Below, piece after piece: positions 21,657 through 23,519 of a DNA stretch of 23,519 bases; position 1 is the stretch's first letter, and every line of letters starts with the position of its first letter. Under the pieces are notes generated by a model. The model had not been told where the DNA came from. It did no database searches and was given only the letters and a program-made list of their open reading frames with translations. Source of the stretch: JACOVP01 sp964390715 (GTDB lineage Archaea; Nanobdellota; Nanobdellia; SCGC-AAA011-G17; UBA489); contig CAYMIM010000021.1 of assembly GCA_964390715.1 (NCBI GenBank), forward strand, positions 1 through 23,519, given 5' to 3'. Both the position numbers and the translations under genes were made by a program.

Positions 21657-22156
21657 TTTTGTTTTCCTTTTGATACTCGAACTTTAGCTGTTCTGAGTAT
21701 TTTATCGTGCAAGTGATATCCTTTTTGTACTTCTTCTATGACTGTTCCTTCTGGAGAGTCATGCACTACCATCTCTATGACTTCATGCTGATAGGGATCG
21801 AGCTTCTTTCCTTTACTGTCGAAAGGCTTGATGCCTTCTTCCTGCAAGATTTTGTGGAATTGCTTGTGAATCATCTGGATGCCTGTCTTGATTTCCTTGT
21901 CTTGTGTTTTTTCCAGGATTTGGATTGTGCGATCGAAATCATCGACCATGTTGACTATTTTAGTGAGGATTTTCGCGACTGCATATTTTGTCGCGTTTTG
22001 CTTTTCTTGGTCTACTCGTTTGACGTAGTTTTCAAAGTCCGCTTGGAGACGTTTGAGAGTGTTTTCGTAGTCAGCTATGATCTTGGACTTCTCTTCGAGG
22101 TCTTTTTGTAGCTGGGCTTCGAGCTTTTCTGGTGGCTTTTGATCTTTCTTTGTCAT
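21653..22156 (-). CDS. grpE: GrpE nucleotide exchange factor
   Basis: A 167-residue protein. The N-terminal half is a long charged helix for dimerisation (EKLEAQLQKDLEEKSKIIADYENTLK). The conserved GrpE core follows (DFENYVKRVDQEK, VDDFDRTIQIL, GIQMIHKQFHKILQEEGI, DPYQHEVIEMV) and a C-terminal beta part that binds DnaK (VIEEVQKGYHLHDKILRTAKVRVSKG). It exchanges ADP for ATP on DnaK. It is the first gene of the chaperone operon; its promoter is the TATA at 22212-22223 and a dyad near the predicted start site may be a stress-response operator. Confidence 0.95.
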   Translation of the reverse strand: MTKKDQKPPEKLEAQLQKDLEEKSKIIADYENTLKRLQADFENYVKRVDQEKQNATKYAVAKILTKIVNMVDDFDRTIQILEKTQDKEIKTGIQMIHKQFHKILQEEGIKPFDSKGKKLDPYQHEVIEMVVHDSPEGTVIEEVQKGYHLHDKILRTAKVRVSKGKQK

Positions 22157-22173
22157 TGTTTGTGGTTGTTTAT

Positions 22174-22190
22174 GTTTACTTTAAGTCAAC
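22174..22190. promoter_or_regulatory. 17-bp dyad, candidate operator of the chaperone operon
   Basis: GTTTACTTTAAGTCAAC: the arms GTTnACTT and AAGTnAAC are symmetric around a central T with only one mismatched pair. It sits about 25-40 nt downstream of the minus-strand TATA box, that is, over the predicted start of transcription, where a repressor would block grpE. Confidence 0.4.
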
Positions 22191-22211
22191 AAGATGAGTA
22201 TGTGTTGAACT

Positions 22212-22223
22212 AGTATATAAAGG
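22212..22223. promoter_or_regulatory. TATA box of the grpE operon
   Basis: On the minus strand CCTTTATATACT, about 60 nt before the grpE ATG, predicting a 5' leader of about 35 nt. It also reads AGTATATAAAGG on the plus strand and might support transcription the other way. Confidence 0.5.
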
Positions 22224-22232
22224 TTTTGATAA

Positions 22233-22242
22233 ATTTTATAAA
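22233..22242 (+). promoter_or_regulatory. TATA box of the small gene at 22265
   Basis: TTTTATAAAG is centred 27 nt upstream of the ATG at 22265. This spacing decides the start: an earlier in-frame ATG at 22226 lies upstream of the box and would not be transcribed from it. Confidence 0.5.
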
Positions 22243-22264
22243 GTATAGTCTCCAATATATAGAC

Positions 22265-22711
22265 ATGGATGAATTATATAAAAAACGTAGAGAAATAAGG
22301 AACATTGAAGCTAATAAACGTAGAGAAATGATAGCAAGAGAAGCTATGCAAGTCCTTAATGAACAAGACCCTTTATTTAGACGGGGCCTTGAAGAAAAAG
22401 CAAGAGTGTTATATACCTTCATTCAAACAAACCCCTTTTTAATATCTTTTTTAGATTTTCCGCGTGTTAAGCCTAGCCTGTTCACTCCTCCTTTTGTAAT
22501 AGAAATTCCACTTTGCAAGAGGCCACAAACAAGAAATCAACTTGATAATATACATTCCTTAGTTGGTCATATTGCCTCTGATAATAATTTAGTAGCTCTG
22601 GCTTTGTACAATTGCGATGGTGATACTGTTCCTTATGAGCATTTAGACCCTGCTGAAAAAAGAGAATTTTATCATTATTTGACAAAATACCATCTTTCTT
22701 ACCTAAAATAG
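22265..22711 (+). CDS. Hypothetical protein, about 148 residues
   Basis: I do not recognise this protein. The N-terminal 45 residues are a charged helix rich in Arg/Lys/Glu (MDELYKKRREIRNIEANKRR). The middle is hydrophobic and Pro-rich (TNPFLISFLDFPRVKPSLFTPPF), and the C-terminus is mixed (LVALALYNCDGDTVPYEHLD) with aromatic residues at the end. There is no signal peptide or full membrane span. The start at 22265 is chosen because the TATA box sits 27 nt before it. It is divergent from grpE and followed by the duplicated regulator promoter. Function unknown. Confidence 0.5.
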   Translation: MDELYKKRREIRNIEANKRREMIAREAMQVLNEQDPLFRRGLEEKARVLYTFIQTNPFLISFLDFPRVKPSLFTPPFVIEIPLCKRPQTRNQLDNIHSLVGHIASDNNLVALALYNCDGDTVPYEHLDPAEKREFYHYLTKYHLSYLK

Positions 22712-22822
22712 TTTTATATGCTTATTTATCTTAACTCAACAGACCATGATTTATGAATTCAGACGAGTGACTGTCATCAAGACGAGAAAACCCCAGAAAA
22801 AAGACTTGAATACAGATTTACT
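22712..22822 (+). repeat. First copy of a 111-bp duplication (promoter plus first 25 codons of the regulator)
   Basis: It aligns without gaps to 22886-22996, offset 174 bp: the same TATA region, the same CTCAACAGACCATGAT around the start, and the same first 25 encoded residues. Confidence 0.8.
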
Positions 22823-22826
22823 CTAA
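22746..22826 (+). pseudogene. Truncated copy of the winged-helix regulator start (26 codons)
   Basis: It encodes MIYEFRRVTVIKTRKPQKKD followed by LNTDL, identical to the start of the gene at 22920, then CTC and a stop. Nothing after this point resembles the rest of the regulator. All 11 base differences from the second copy within the 25 shared codons are synonymous. It is either a decayed partial duplicate or a retained micropeptide; its own copy of the TATA box lies 27 nt upstream. Confidence 0.6.
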
Positions 22827-22885
22827 TCATTTATAGTCCATTCTATATAAAACTTTCTCTTTTGTGGACAATACTTTTAAGCTAC

Positions 22886-22996
22886 TTTTATATACTTGTT
22901 TATCTTAGCTCAACAGACCATGATCTATGAGTTTCGAAGAGTAACTGTCATCAAGACGAGAAAGCCACAGAAGAAAGACCTGAATACAGACTTACA
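22886..22996 (+). repeat. Second copy of the 111-bp duplication
   Basis: It contains TTTTATATAC (TATA box, about 28 nt before the ATG at 22920) and the first 25 codons of the intact gene. Confidence 0.8.
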
Positions 22997-23519
22997 ATGG
23001 TTTTCAGAATCCCTAGGACTCTTTTCCCAGCGAGACAAAGAACGCTCTTGCTTCAGAATCTTTGTAGAATTAGTGAAGTCAGCACGAAGACGACAATTGT
23101 TAAGCTCAGATGAACTAGCGATCAAAACCAATCTTACTAGGGGAACTGTTATTCATCATATTAATCATTTAGTAGAATCTGGCTTGGTCGCGCAGTATGA
23201 AGGCAAATATATGCTGCGTGTGGAGAATTTAGAGACGTTAGTGACTGAACTGCAGAGAGATCTCCATAGAGTGTTTGAAGATTTGCAGAGCATGGCTAAA
23301 GAATTGGATGAAGAATTGGGATTGATAAAAAGAGATACTACGAAATCAAAAGTGATGTATGACAAAAGGATTCATATTACTACCAAACACCAACAAACCA
23401 TAAAGACCTATCAAGACAGTGCAGAGTTATTCGCTTCTAAATTTGATACTATTCGTCCACGAATTAACCATATCGCAGAAACTTTTTTTCATATTAAGAG
23501 AAAGAATCCTTTTGTTGTA
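22920..23519 (+). CDS. Winged-helix transcription regulator (3' end outside the window)
   Basis: Two hundred codons with no stop before the window ends. Residues about 30-110 form an ArsR/MarR-like winged helix: FRIFVELVKSARRRQLLSSD, then ELAIKTNLTRGTVIHHINHL as the helix-turn-helix, then VESGLVAQYEGKYMLRV as the wing. It continues with a long charged coiled-coil segment (TELQRDLHRVFEDLQSM). It is probably a dimeric DNA-binding regulator. Position next to grpE-dnaK-dnaJ makes control of the chaperone operon conceivable (archaeal heat-shock regulators such as Phr are winged helices), but that is inference. Its promoter is leaderless-type and is duplicated upstream. Confidence 0.7.
   Translation, partial: MIYEFRRVTVIKTRKPQKKDLNTDLQWFSESLGLFSQRDKERSCFRIFVELVKSARRRQLLSSDELAIKTNLTRGTVIHHINHLVESGLVAQYEGKYMLRVENLETLVTELQRDLHRVFEDLQSMAKELDEELGLIKRDTTKSKVMYDKRIHITTKHQQTIKTYQDSAELFASKFDTIRPRINHIAETFFHIKRKNPFVV

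Noticed and set aside
22226..22264. Earlier in-frame start for the small gene at 22265
   Set aside because: The ATG at 22226 lies upstream of the TATA box that best fits this gene, so those 13 codons would not be in the transcript.
1..23519. tRNA or rRNA genes
   Set aside because: I found no T-loop-like GGTTCRAnYCC with matching acceptor and anticodon arms, and no rRNA core sequences.

Overview
The window reads as a chromosomal segment of an AT-rich archaeon, most likely from the DPANN / Woesearchaeota-Pacearchaeota side of the tree. The archaeal placement rests on Orc1/Cdc6, both subunits of DNA polymerase D (DP1 and DP2), a membrane-anchored LonB protease, a PRC-barrel protein, and many start codons lying about 25-30 nt downstream of a TATA box (leaderless style). 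The narrower placement is an inference from the style of the small coiled-coil/winged-helix proteins and was not tested by a search.

Layout. 1-3.8 kb: accessory genes on the minus strand. These are a nucleotidyltransferase-like protein, a 51-residue zinc ribbon, a coiled-coil/winged-helix protein, a second coiled-coil plus winged-helix gene broken into two frames at a 10-bp repeat array, and a further protein with a 10-bp repeat tail. A 632-bp non-coding stretch holds a tandem GTCGAC array, a hairpin and a strong G-quadruplex motif. 3.8-10.2 kb: the gene for LonB protease is in two pieces about 3.6 kb apart. The upstream piece ends in the N-half of an intein and the downstream piece starts with the C-half. 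The interval holds a LAGLIDADG homing endonuclease with its own promoter, a C5-cytosine methyltransferase, a PD-(D/E)xK restriction-endonuclease-like gene with an in-frame TGA, and a Vsr mismatch endonuclease. 10.3-17.4 kb: a PRC-barrel gene, a 521-bp AT-rich region with inverted origin-recognition-box-like elements (candidate oriC), then orc1/cdc6-DP1-DP2 as a tight plus-strand operon, followed by a SAM methyltransferase. 18.2-22.2 kb: a minus-strand chaperone operon, grpE - micro-ORF - dnaK - DUF3467-like - dnaJ, with a dyad near its predicted transcription start. 22.2-23.5 kb: a small hypothetical gene and a winged-helix regulator that runs off the window, preceded by a truncated duplicate of its own promoter and first 25 codons.

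How the genes work together. Replication initiation and the replicative polymerase sit beside a plausible origin. Protein quality control is represented by LonB and by a Hsp70 system of bacterial type. The most unusual feature is the fractured lonB: the protease can be made whole (predicted 203 + 417 = 620 residues) only if the split intein trans-splices, and the gap is occupied by a homing endonuclease and a restriction-modification cassette.
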